The position numbers and the translations under genes are program-made. A stretch of 64,000 nt of DNA from Acidimicrobiales bacterium (GTDB lineage: Bacteria; Actinomycetota; Acidimicrobiia; Acidimicrobiales; SHLQ01): assembly GCA_020629635.1 (NCBI GenBank), contig JAHDCX010000002.1, forward strand, positions 363,936 to 427,935, given 5' to 3'. A model generated the notes under the pieces. The model worked only from the letters and a program-made list of their open reading frames with translations. It searched no databases and was not told the origin of the DNA. Positions 1-7,769 of the stretch are shown here, piece by piece. Position 1 is the stretch's first letter. Each line of letters begins with the position of its first letter.

Positions 1-561
1 GATGTCTTGGTGAGTCATGTGCTCGACCTCGCTACCGAGCGCCTGCACGCGAGCCTTGCGGACGATGACGAACTTCGCCGCAGTCTGACGCTGCATCTCA
101 ACCGATTGTCCGTGCGCTTGCGCTACGGCCTCCCTGTGCACAATCCGCTTCGAGCGGAAGTCGCGGAGCGGTATCCCGACGTTCAGGTGGTCGCCGACGA
201 AGCGGCGGCGCTGCTGTCGGAGCACTTCGGATCGGTCGTGCACGACGACGAGGTCGGTTTCATCACGATGTATCTCTCCGGCGCGATGGAACGGGCCCAC
301 CTCCGCCCACGCAAACGCGCACTCGTCGTGTGCCCGAGCGGCATGGCGACGGCGTGGGTCCTCGTTTCGCGGCTGCAGGCGGAGTTCCCGGAGTTGTCGC
401 TCGTCGAAGTGCTGTCCGAGTCCGTGTATGAGCGGCGCACGTCAAGCGAATTCGACGTTGTCATTTCGACGGTGCCACTCACGGAGTTCGGTGCGCCGGT
501 CTTTGTCGTGAGTCCGCTGCTCTCGGCGCAGGACGTTCGGAACCTCAACGAGATTCTCTGA
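1..561 (+). CDS. PRD/EIIB-type PTS-responsive regulator, C-terminal part (cut by window edge)
   Basis: The reading frame is open to base 1, so the true start and any DNA- or RNA-binding domain lie outside the window; TTG or GTG codons at 7-12 are probably internal. The visible part has a PRD-like helical domain (residues about 10-100 counted from 7) with a conserved-type His in LTLHLNRL, then a PTS EIIB-like domain with a candidate phosphorylated Cys in VVCPSGMATA near residue 109. The usual second PRD histidine appears replaced (ITMYL). This architecture is that of MtlR/BglG-type regulators controlled by PTS phosphorylation. It lies upstream of a mannitol-type PTS operon on the same strand, so control of that operon is the natural inference. 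It could be an activator (MtlR) or an antiterminator (BglG); the missing N-terminus would decide. Confidence 0.75.
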   Translation, partial: DVLVSHVLDLATERLHASLADDDELRRSLTLHLNRLSVRLRYGLPVHNPLRAEVAERYPDVQVVADEAAALLSEHFGSVVHDDEVGFITMYLSGAMERAHLRPRKRALVVCPSGMATAWVLVSRLQAEFPELSLVEVLSESVYERRTSSEFDVVISTVPLTEFGAPVFVVSPLLSAQDVRNLNEIL

Positions 562-568
562 TTTTCCA

Positions 569-660
569 ACGTTCTTCGAACGTCGACGTCACCTCCACAC
601 TCGCGACCACAGACGTGGCGAGATTGCAAAGCGCGAGGTGACCGGGTTGACGGAAACCCG
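569..660 (+). promoter_or_regulatory. Structured leader upstream of the PTS operon
   Basis: Between the regulator stop and EIIC are several inverted repeats: ACGTTC/GAACGT at 569-583; an outer GTCACCTC (588-595) pairing with GAGGTGAC (635-642), enclosing CTCGC/GCGAG (600-604, 618-622) and CCAC/GTGG; and CGGGTT/AACCCG at 643-660. The density of complementary arms suggests an operator or a structured mRNA leader. Since the upstream gene is a PRD/EIIB regulator, an operator (MtlR mode) or an antiterminator-type RNA (BglG mode) are the two candidates. The pairing is seen; the function is inferred. Confidence 0.4.
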
Positions 661-743
661 AACCGACCATTTGGAAGTGGCGGACGTCACACGCGTTACG
701 GGAGTATTTCGTGACCCAAAACGAACGAGGGGGAGAAACGTAC

Positions 744-1925
744 ATGCAAGCAATTCAACGCTTCGGTGGTTGGCTTGCCGCGATGGTGATTCCGAATATC
801 GGAGCATTCATCGCGTGGGGCTTGATCACCGCATTGGTCATTCCAACGGGATGGCTCGCAAAGCTGGGAGTCGCCGGAGGTGAGGACGCCGAAATCTGGG
901 GAGAGCTCACGGAGCCGCTCGTCGGACGGACGATCGTCTACCTGCTGCCGATTCTGGTCGCCTACACCGGCGGCAAGCTGGTCCATGGTCACCGTGGGGG
1001 CGTGCTCGCCGCCATCGCCGTCATGGGTGTGATTGGTTCGCAGGGCGAACTGACGGCCGACGACGGTGAAGTTCTGACCATCCAGCCGCCGCAGTTCCTC
1101 GGCGCCATGGTGATCGGCCCGCTCGCCGGCTTCGTCATGAAGAAGGTTGACGAGTTCCTCGAGGACCGCACACCCGCTGGCTTCGAGATGTTGTTCAACA
1201 ACTTCTCGCAGGGAATCATCGGCGTGATCCTGACCTTCATCGCCTACTACGTCGTCGGTCCGATCATGGCTTGGTTTGCGAACGTCTTCGGAAATGCGGT
1301 CGACGGCCTTGCCGACGCTGGTCTGCTTCCGCTCGCGGACATCCCGATCGAAGTGGCCAAGGTGCTGTTCCTGAACAACGCGATCAATCACGGTGTGCTG
1401 GTGCCGCTGGGTACCGAGCAGGTGGCCGTAGAAGGCCGGTCGATCTATTACCTGCTCGAGACCAATCCCGGACCGGGACTCGGTCTCCTCGGGGCGTACT
1501 TCTTCGCCGGCAAGGGCCTGGCCAAGCTGTCCGCACCGGGCGCGATCATCATCCACTTCTTCGGTGGCATCCACGAGGTGTACTTCCCGTACGTGCTGAT
1601 GAACCCGGTCATGATCGTGGCGATGTGGGCCGGTGGCATCACCGCCGACCTCGTCTTCGTCGCGACGGACGCAGGGTTGACGTCCGTGCCATCCCCGGGT
1701 TCGATCTTCGCCTACATCGCCGGTACACCAACGGACGGTGGAGCGGCGTTCGGTGTCTATGCCGGCGTGGCCGTTGGAGCGATCATGTCCTTCGTGGTCG
1801 GCTCTGCGCTGCTGCGACTGTTCCCGGTGAAGGAGATGACCGACACCGAGATCGACGAAGTCGCCGACATCGGTGGCGGAGTTCCGAACGTGCCGGGTGT
1901 GGACATCCCGGGCGCGACCGCCTGA
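744..1925 (+). CDS. mtlA: PTS mannitol-type EIIC permease
   Basis: Integral-membrane EIIC subunit that takes up a hexitol, most likely mannitol, while EIIB phosphorylates it. The N-terminus (QRFGGWLAAMVIPNIGAF, then AWGLITALVIPTGW) closely resembles the start of the mannitol permease MtlA. The protein is hydrophobic throughout, with GGIHEVYFPYVLM typical of the family. E. coli MtlA carries the IIC, IIB and IIA domains in one chain; here IIC stands alone with a short acidic, Gly/Pro-rich tail. An in-frame GTG at 711 would add 11 residues, but a strong AGGGGGAG Shine-Dalgarno at 728-735 is spaced for ATG 744, and family alignment also favours 744. It heads an operon with EIIB and EIIA-HPr. Confidence 0.9.
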   Translation: MQAIQRFGGWLAAMVIPNIGAFIAWGLITALVIPTGWLAKLGVAGGEDAEIWGELTEPLVGRTIVYLLPILVAYTGGKLVHGHRGGVLAAIAVMGVIGSQGELTADDGEVLTIQPPQFLGAMVIGPLAGFVMKKVDEFLEDRTPAGFEMLFNNFSQGIIGVILTFIAYYVVGPIMAWFANVFGNAVDGLADAGLLPLADIPIEVAKVLFLNNAINHGVLVPLGTEQVAVEGRSIYYLLETNPGPGLGLLGAYFFAGKGLAKLSAPGAIIIHFFGGIHEVYFPYVLMNPVMIVAMWAGGITADLVFVATDAGLTSVPSPGSIFAYIAGTPTDGGAAFGVYAGVAVGAIMSFVVGSALLRLFPVKEMTDTEIDEVADIGGGVPNVPGVDIPGATA

Positions 1926-2024
1926 TTCAACTCGGAAATACGCGATGCACGCTCGGGGTTCGGTTGGGCCCCGGGCGTCGTCGCCTCTCAGGCGGAGCAA
2001 GTCCCAGATCTACGTGGAGGAACG

Positions 2025-2354
2025 ATGAGCGAGAAAGTGACCAAGGCGGCAGGCGACGTGAAGTTGATCGTCTTCGCCTGTGAAGCCGGTATGGGAAGCA
2101 GTCTGATGGGTGCCAACCAGCTGAAGAAGATGGTGAAGAAGGCGAAGCTCGACATCGAGGTGATCCACGCACCGGTGACCCAGGTCCCTGGCCACGCCGA
2201 CGTGATCGTCACGCATCAATCGCTCGCCAAGCAGGCACGACAGAACTTCCCGGAGGCAGCGATCGTGCCCTTCATGATGTTCTTCGGCGACCCTGCCGTG
2301 AAAGGCCTCGTCGAGACCCTGAAGAAGGGCGAAGCCGTGGAGTCGGCACTCTGA
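2025..2354 (+). CDS. PTS mannitol-type EIIB component
   Basis: A 109-residue cytoplasmic phosphocarrier. The P-loop FACEAGMGSSLMGA contains the phosphorylatable cysteine (about residue 19) and matches the mannitol-type EIIB pattern C-[DE]-AGMGSSxMGA. It accepts phosphate from EIIA and passes it to the sugar bound to EIIC. It has a good ribosome site (GTGGAGGAACG) just before ATG 2025. The stop TGA at 2352-2354 shares its A with the ATG of the next gene, so translation is probably coupled. The 99-nt gap after EIIC shows no clear terminator. Confidence 0.92.
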   Translation: MSEKVTKAAGDVKLIVFACEAGMGSSLMGANQLKKMVKKAKLDIEVIHAPVTQVPGHADVIVTHQSLAKQARQNFPEAAIVPFMMFFGDPAVKGLVETLKKGEAVESAL

Positions 2355-3094
2355 TGAGCACGATCGACGGAGAGGCCGCCATCTTCACCCGAGACGCGGT
2401 GCACCTCGGACGCGAATCGACCACCCGAGACGAGGCGATCCGGTTTGTGGGCGCGGAGCTCGCCGCCCGCGGTCACATCGATGTTGCATACGTCGACGGC
2501 ATGCTCGAGCGCGAGCAGAACGTGTCGACCTATCTCGGCAATGGCGTCGCCATGCCGCACGGAACGTTCGAGAGCCGTGACGCTGTCCGGAGCACGGGCA
2601 TCGTCGTGGCGCAGTATCCCGAAGGCGTCGACTGGGGTCCCGGTACGGCACATCTCATCATCGGGCTCGCCGCCACCGGTGACGACCACGTCACTGTGCT
2701 GAGCCACATCGCCGAGGTCCTCCAGGACGAGGAGACCGCAGAGGCGCTGTGGACGACCACCGATGGCGATCGATTGTTCGAGACCTTGAACGCCTTCGCA
2801 GAGGACGAGGATGAGGCTGCTGCGTCTCGTTCGGTCACAATCTCCGGGGAGGGCGGACTGCATGCACGTCCCGCCACCCTCATCGTCGAGTTCGCCAAAG
2901 GCTTCGACGGCACGATCGAGATCAGCAAAGACGGCAAGTCGGCCAGTGCGACGAGCATCATGAAGCTGCTTGCGCTCGGCGCGTCCGCGAATGACACCGT
3001 CGAGATCACCGTGGACGGAGCCGACTCTGGAGCTGCCACGGGAGCGCTCGCAGAGATCGAACGAATTCTGACGACACCGGAGGCAGAGCTGTGA
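2354..3094 (+). CDS. PTS EIIA (mannitol/fructose type)-HPr fusion protein
   Basis: A two-domain phosphotransfer protein of 246 residues. Residues about 1-145 form an EIIA domain with the active-site histidine in GVAMPHGTF (about H69). Residues about 158-246 form an HPr domain with the EI-phosphorylated histidine in GLHARPA (about H170). A serine lies 31 residues later in ATSIMKLL (about S201), the spacing of the regulatory Ser46 of HPr. The fusion therefore takes phosphate from enzyme I and relays it to EIIB. No enzyme I gene is in the window. Fusions of this type are known in fructose systems (FPr); here the fusion sits in a mannitol-type operon. The start overlaps the EIIB stop by one base. 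Confidence 0.92.
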   Translation: MSTIDGEAAIFTRDAVHLGRESTTRDEAIRFVGAELAARGHIDVAYVDGMLEREQNVSTYLGNGVAMPHGTFESRDAVRSTGIVVAQYPEGVDWGPGTAHLIIGLAATGDDHVTVLSHIAEVLQDEETAEALWTTTDGDRLFETLNAFAEDEDEAAASRSVTISGEGGLHARPATLIVEFAKGFDGTIEISKDGKSASATSIMKLLALGASANDTVEITVDGADSGAATGALAEIERILTTPEAEL

Positions 3095-3390
3095 GATTGG
3101 ATCATGACGGAATGCGCGCCGCTGCTGAGGCGAATCTTGGCGCCACCGCCGATGAGTCGGGTGCGACCGATCTCGTCTTCGACAAGGGATCGATGGTGCT
3201 GGCCGCCGCTCCCGAGGACATGAAGGCAGCGTTCAAGCGAGTCAAGAAGGTCGACGGCTACCGCTGGGTGATGATCAACGAAGCGGATCTCTTCGCCGCA
3301 AACACGTTGTCGCTCGGTTCGAAGGCCGGACTGATCACCCCGGACGGGAAGGTCCTGAAGGCAGCGAACCTGCCGCGCCGTTCCGTCTGA
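3091..3390 (+). CDS. Small conserved-looking protein of the PTS operon, function unknown
   Basis: 99 residues, not recognised. It begins with GTG 3091, which overlaps the stop of the EIIA-HPr gene (GTGA), so it is translationally coupled as the last gene of the operon. It has no signal peptide or membrane segment. The central part (residues about 25-75) looks like a compact alpha/beta domain, and the C-terminus is basic. Strong coupling and clean codon use argue that it is real and connected with PTS function, for example as a partner or regulator, but no catalytic motif is visible. Confidence 0.7.
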   Translation: MRLDHDGMRAAAEANLGATADESGATDLVFDKGSMVLAAAPEDMKAAFKRVKKVDGYRWVMINEADLFAANTLSLGSKAGLITPDGKVLKAANLPRRSV

Positions 3391-3459
3391 CACCAACAAC
3401 CCACGAACTTCACCGCTCGGAGACGCTCCCCCCACACGATGTCGGCTCCGGGCGAACGG

Positions 3460-3494
3460 CGGATCCGTCGCGTCCACACGGCGCGACGGATCCG
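3460..3494 (+). terminator. Terminator hairpin after the PTS operon
   Basis: A perfect 13-bp inverted repeat (CGGATCCGTCGCG at 3460-3472, complement at 3482-3494) with a 9-nt loop, followed by TTCGTTC. The U-tract is weak, but the position between the operon end and the promoter of the next gene fits transcription termination. Confidence 0.6.
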
Positions 3495-3508
3495 TTCGTT
3501 CAGGCCTC

Positions 3509-3514
3509 TAGCGT
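3509..3514 (+). promoter_or_regulatory. Leaderless-type -10 box (TAGCGT) for the ABC exporter
   Basis: TAGCGT lies 7 nt before ATG 3522, the spacing of actinobacterial leaderless promoters in which transcription starts at the first base of the start codon. A GTG at 3513 overlaps the box and so is unlikely to be the start. Confidence 0.6.
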
Positions 3515-3521
3515 GACGAGG

Positions 3522-5327
3522 ATGGTGACGGGGGCGGACGGTAGCGAGGGCGAACGCCCCACGACGCGCGCCGGACTCCGGCTCGTACGCCGCTTGGTCG
3601 CGCCCAATCACGGGCCGTTCTTCGCGTCGATCACCGGTTCTGCCGTGTTCGCTGGCTGCACGGTCTTGGCGGCCTGGGTGCTCGGGTGGGTCGCCGACGA
3701 GGTCGTGATTGCGGTCGAGGACCCCGATCGCCTCGATCCCCCCAGGTCTGCCGTGCTTGGCGCGTCAGCAATTCTGGCGGTTGCGGTGCTTCGGGCGGTT
3801 GGGGTGGTGAGTCGCCGCTGGTTTGCCGGCATGACATCGGAACGGGCCGAGATGCAGGCCAGGGCCGGGCTGACCCGCCAATACCTGGGGCAGCCGATGT
3901 CCTGGCTGCGAGGGTTTCCGACAGGTCGACTGATCGCCCATGTGGACGCGGACGTGACCGTCCTGACGCAGTCGCTGCACCCGCTCCCGTTCTCGATCGG
4001 CGTGATCGTCCTGGCGGTCACGTCGGCGATCAGCCTGCTGCTGATCGACGTCTGGGTGGCGTTGGTCGCCCTCGTGCTCTTTCCGCTCATGTTCGTTGTG
4101 AACACGGCGTACAGCCGGGCGGTCGAGCGGCCGCTCGCAGAGATGCAAGAAGAGGTCGCCCGGGTCGCGGGCATCGCGCACGAGAGCTTTGAGGGCGCCC
4201 TCATCGTGAAGACGCTGGGTCGTCGCGACGCCGAGATGGCGAGGTTCGGCGATGCGGCACATGCCTTGCGGGAACGCCGGGAGCGAGTCGCCCTGATCCG
4301 CATCGTGATGGACGCCTTCTTGACGACCCTGCCGACGATCGGGATCCTGTCCGTCGTCATCATCGGCGCATACCGGGTCGACGCCGGATCGATGACGCCG
4401 GGGGCGCTCGTACAGGTGGCCGCGCTGTTCAACGCGCTCGCCATCCCGATGCTGGTGTTCGGCTTTCTCCTCGAAGAGCTGATCCCCTCCGTCGTCGCCT
4501 GGAATCGGCTCTCACCGGTGATCGAGGCCGAGCTTCCGACGCAGCCAGCCGAGCCGTGGACTGGCACCACGGTGGGGCCGGCCGCACTCGCCGCGAAAGG
4601 GCTCGTCCATTCATGGCCCGAGACCCCGGGCGAGCTGGCTCTCGACATCCCGGACCTGTCCGTCGCACCCGGTGAGATGTTGGCGATCGTCGGCCCAACC
4701 GGGAGCGGCAAGAGCACGTTGTGCGCTGCGTTGACCGGCGTCCTCGACGATACCCGATCGCTGATCTCGATCGACGGCGTTCCGCTCGACCGTTGGAGTG
4801 ACCGTGACCGAGCGGACCGGATCACCTTGGTGTTCCAAGAGGCGTTTCTCTTCGCCGAGAGCATTCGGGCGAACATCGACCCGGATGCCGGTGCGCAACT
4901 CGACACGATTCGTGTCGCCGCTCGTGCGGCGGCCATCGATGAGTGGGTGATCGGGCTTGACGCGCAGTACGACACGCAGATCGGAGAGCGGGGCGTCACG
5001 GTCTCGGGCGGTCAGCGACAACGGATCGCTCTGGCCCGCGCCCTGGTCCGCCCCGCCGGCCTCGTCGTGCTCGACGACGCGACCAGCGCCGTCGACACCG
5101 CAACCGAGCAGCGAATCCTCGCGGCGCTGCGCGACCAGGTGGACGCGACCTTGGTCGTGGTCGCAAATCGACTTGCGACGATCGAACGCGCGGACCGCGT
5201 CGTCCACCTCGTCGACGGACGCATCGCTGCGGAGGGCACGCACACCGAGCTGCTCGAGAACGACGAGTATCGATCGCTCGTCCTCGCCTACGCCGAGGCG
5301 GCCGATGCAAGCGAGCACGGATCATGA
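3522..5327 (+). CDS. ABC exporter subunit A (membrane domain + ATPase with degenerate site)
   Basis: A half-transporter with an N-terminal six-helix exporter membrane domain (about residues 30-320) and a C-terminal ATPase. Seen motifs are Walker A GPTGSGKST, signature VSGGQRQR and Walker B LVVLDDATSAVD. The catalytic glutamate after Walker B is Asp, and the H-loop reads VANRLAT instead of AHRLST, so the His is Asn. Its own Walker A/B site should therefore be hydrolysis-deficient. The partner encoded next has an intact Walker B and H-loop but a degenerate signature, the classic complementary pattern of heterodimeric exporters such as TmrAB or BmrCD. The substrate is unknown (drug, lipid or peptide). 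The end overlaps the next gene (ATGA). The start at ATG 3522 is chosen from the -10 box spacing. Confidence 0.9.
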   Translation: MVTGADGSEGERPTTRAGLRLVRRLVAPNHGPFFASITGSAVFAGCTVLAAWVLGWVADEVVIAVEDPDRLDPPRSAVLGASAILAVAVLRAVGVVSRRWFAGMTSERAEMQARAGLTRQYLGQPMSWLRGFPTGRLIAHVDADVTVLTQSLHPLPFSIGVIVLAVTSAISLLLIDVWVALVALVLFPLMFVVNTAYSRAVERPLAEMQEEVARVAGIAHESFEGALIVKTLGRRDAEMARFGDAAHALRERRERVALIRIVMDAFLTTLPTIGILSVVIIGAYRVDAGSMTPGALVQVAALFNALAIPMLVFGFLLEELIPSVVAWNRLSPVIEAELPTQPAEPWTGTTVGPAALAAKGLVHSWPETPGELALDIPDLSVAPGEMLAIVGPTGSGKSTLCAALTGVLDDTRSLISIDGVPLDRWSDRDRADRITLVFQEAFLFAESIRANIDPDAGAQLDTIRVAARAAAIDEWVIGLDAQYDTQIGERGVTVSGGQRQRIALARALVRPAGLVVLDDATSAVDTATEQRILAALRDQVDATLVVVANRLATIERADRVVHLVDGRIAAEGTHTELLENDEYRSLVLAYAEAADASEHGS

Positions 5328-7099
5328 CGCCGATCGACCAGGCGACGACGATCGAGGTCATCCGACGCGGCTTGCGCACGACGCCGCAGCTCCTGGAGGG
5401 CGCGCGCACAACACTGTTCATGGGTGCCCTCGTGGCCGCTGGCCAGGTCACGACGCCCATCGTCATCCAGCAGGCCATCGATCGGGGTGGGCTGGCGAGC
5501 GGCCAGGTCGACTTCGGCGTGGTGTGGCGACTCGCGATCACCGGAATCATCGTCTTCCTTTGCACCGTGGCGCTCTCGTCGTTCGCACGGATGCGACTGG
5601 TCCGCCGAGCCGAAGCGTCGCTCGAGTCGCTACGCAATCAGGCGTTCGGCCACGTTCATCGGATGTCTCACGCCGATCACACCGAACAGTCGACCGGCGT
5701 CCTCATCGGACGGGTCACGAGCGACGTCGATGCGCTGTCACGCTTCATCGATTGGGGGTTCTTCGTCTGGGCGGTGGAACCGATCGTCGTCGTCGGAGTG
5801 TTCATCGCGATGGCGTGGTATTCGTGGCCCCTCGCGCTGTTGGCGATCGTGCTGTTCTTGCCCGTTGCCAGGTTGTTGCGCTGGATGCAGACGCGGATGG
5901 CCCAAGCACACGACCTTCGACGGACCGCGATCGGCGAGCTGCTCGGTGCCTACAACGAAGCGCTCATCGGTGCGGAGGTCGTCCGTGCCTATGCGCTCGA
6001 AGAACGAACCGCGGACCGCATCGATGCCGCATCGCAGAATCGGTATCGGGCGGGACTTCGAGCCAACTGGTACATGTCCAGTGTCTTCGTGATCGGCGAC
6101 CTCATCGCCGCAGTGATGATGGCGGTTCTGGTCCTGGTCGGCTGGACCTCTCGTGAGGCGCTCGGTCTGTCGGCTGGCGAGATGGTGGGATTGCTCGTCT
6201 TGACGACGATCCTGCAATCGCCGATCGCAGAGTTGGGCGAGACGCTGAACAACGCCCAGCAAGCCGTCGCCGGGTGGCGAAAGGTGCTCGGCCTGCTCGA
6301 AACGCCAGTCGAGGACCTCGAACCCGAGTCGGGAGTGGACCTGCCCTCCGGGCCGCTGGGAATCGTCGCCGAGTCCGTCAGCTTCGCCTATCGAGACGGC
6401 GTACCCGTGCTCGAATCCGTCGACGTCGAGATCGCCGCGGGCTCGCGAGTGGCGATCGTCGGCGCGACCGGATCCGGCAAGAGCACCTTTGCGCGACTCC
6501 TCGCGCGACTCGCCGACCCCACCGCAGGCACGGTGCACCTGGGGGGACACGACCTCCGGGCCGTGAGCGCAGACACCCGTCGGGCCGGGGTGCGCTTCGT
6601 GCCCCAGGACGGATTCCTCTTCGATGCGACCATTCGAGACAACATTGCGTTTGGCCGTGTCGGGGCGACCGACGAGGACATCGACCGGGCGATCGAGGTA
6701 CTCGGACTGCGGCCATGGATCGCTCGGCTGAGCGCAGGTCTGGCGACGCCGGTCGGGGAGCGAGGCTCGGCGCTGTCGGTGGGAGAGCGCCAGCTGGTGT
6801 CGTTTGCGCGAGCTGCAGTGGCCGATCCGGGACTGCTGATCCTCGACGAGGCGACCTCGTCGGTCGACCCGCAGACCGATCTCATCCTCACCCGCGCCCT
6901 CGACCGGCTCTCCGAAGGGCGAACGGTCATCTCGATCGCCCACCGTTTGTCGACTGCCGAGGCCGCCGATCAGATCCTGGTTTTCGACGAAGGACGGATC
7001 GTCGAGGACGGGACGCACGAAGAACTTCTTGCGTCGTCGGACGGCGTCTACGCCGAACTCCATGAGCATTGGGTCCGCGCCACGGACGAGGTGGGTTGA
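5324..7099 (+). CDS. ABC exporter subunit B (membrane domain + catalytic ATPase)
   Basis: The second half-transporter, translationally coupled to the first through a 4-nt ATGA overlap. It has an N-terminal exporter membrane domain (about residues 25-310) and a C-terminal ATPase with Walker A GATGSGKST, Q-loop FVPQDGF, Walker B LLILDEATSSVD with intact catalytic Glu, and H-loop IAHRLST with intact His. The signature is LSVGERQ rather than LSGGQ. Since each ATP site pairs Walker A/B of one subunit with the signature of the other, the intact site is Walker A/B of this subunit with SGGQ of subunit A. The two genes form a self-contained exporter unit. No regulator adjoins them. Confidence 0.9.
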   Translation: MTPIDQATTIEVIRRGLRTTPQLLEGARTTLFMGALVAAGQVTTPIVIQQAIDRGGLASGQVDFGVVWRLAITGIIVFLCTVALSSFARMRLVRRAEASLESLRNQAFGHVHRMSHADHTEQSTGVLIGRVTSDVDALSRFIDWGFFVWAVEPIVVVGVFIAMAWYSWPLALLAIVLFLPVARLLRWMQTRMAQAHDLRRTAIGELLGAYNEALIGAEVVRAYALEERTADRIDAASQNRYRAGLRANWYMSSVFVIGDLIAAVMMAVLVLVGWTSREALGLSAGEMVGLLVLTTILQSPIAELGETLNNAQQAVAGWRKVLGLLETPVEDLEPESGVDLPSGPLGIVAESVSFAYRDGVPVLESVDVEIAAGSRVAIVGATGSGKSTFARLLARLADPTAGTVHLGGHDLRAVSADTRRAGVRFVPQDGFLFDATIRDNIAFGRVGATDEDIDRAIEVLGLRPWIARLSAGLATPVGERGSALSVGERQLVSFARAAVADPGLLILDEATSSVDPQTDLILTRALDRLSEGRTVISIAHRLSTAEAADQILVFDEGRIVEDGTHEELLASSDGVYAELHEHWVRATDEVG

Positions 7100-7106
7100 G
7101 CGTCGG

Positions 7107-7655
7107 TCAGAACGTCGTGGAGATGTAGACGACGACGGCGTCGATCTCCGTGGGCGACAGGCGGTTGCCAAACGCCGGCATCGCCCCGGGTCCGTTGATG
7201 ATCGTCTCACGGATGACGTCGTCGCCGATCGCTGCGATTCCGACGAGCGAGGGTCCTCGTCCTCCTCCTCCGCTGGCTCCATGGCAGTTTGCGCAGTTCG
7301 CTGCGTAGAGGGCGCCACCATCAGGACTGTCCACGGTCGTCGTGGTGAGCGGAACAGTCGTCGTGGTCTCGGCTTCGGTGGTCGTGGTCGTTTCGGCCAC
7401 GGTCGTCGTGGTCTCGGCCGCGGTGGTGGTGGTTTCGGCTTCGGTGGTGGTGGTTTCGGCCTCGGTGGTGGTCGTTTCGGCGGTGGTCGTCGTGGTGTCG
7501 GGCGCGTCGGTCGTGGCTACCGAAGACGTTGTCGTCACCTCCGCATCGGTCGACGACGTCGCCTCGGTGTCACCGCTTCCGCACGCCCACAGGACGAGCG
7601 ACAACGCAAGCACGCCCGCGAAACGGGAGATGGACAGGATTCGCTTGGGGTGCAT
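7107..7655 (-). CDS. Cytochrome c-type lipoprotein with Thr-rich linker
   Basis: A secreted, probably membrane-anchored mono-haem cytochrome c. A signal peptide ends in a lipobox (LVLWAC, Cys near residue 25). There follows about 90 residues of low-complexity linker made of TTTT runs separated by EAE, AAE or VAE, then a class I cytochrome c domain with haem motif CANCH and a likely axial methionine in GAMPAF. GlyTyr-less but typical spacing (GPS..., LSPTEIDAVVVYI) supports the family. It probably carries electrons outside the membrane; the flexible linker would let the haem domain reach a partner. A long Val-rich frame on the opposite strand across the Thr repeats is an artefact of the repeat. 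Confidence 0.88.
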   Translation of the reverse strand: MHPKRILSISRFAGVLALSLVLWACGSGDTEATSSTDAEVTTTSSVATTDAPDTTTTTAETTTTEAETTTTEAETTTTAAETTTTVAETTTTTEAETTTTVPLTTTTVDSPDGGALYAANCANCHGASGGGGRGPSLVGIAAIGDDVIRETIINGPGAMPAFGNRLSPTEIDAVVVYISTTF

Positions 7656-7717
7656 TCGTTCCTCCGGAGGCAGGGGTCGGGGAACCCTGACCCTACGATG
7701 CCAAATTCCAACGCCAG

Positions 7718-7769
7718 CCTCGGCTACCCGATCCCGACTCGTGCCTCGGCTACCCGATCCCGACTCGTG
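7718..7769. repeat. 26-bp perfect tandem duplication at the 3' end of the FrhB gene
   Basis: Two adjacent identical 26-bp copies (7718-7743 and 7744-7769). The second contains the last codons and the TAG stop (7750-7752, minus strand) of the Fe-S gene; the first is an extra copy just downstream of that stop. Confidence 0.85.

Noticed and set aside
7600..7745. Repeat pair 7718-7769 as a CRISPR or insertion boundary
   Set aside because: The copies are directly adjacent with no spacer and include a gene stop, which fits simple slippage.
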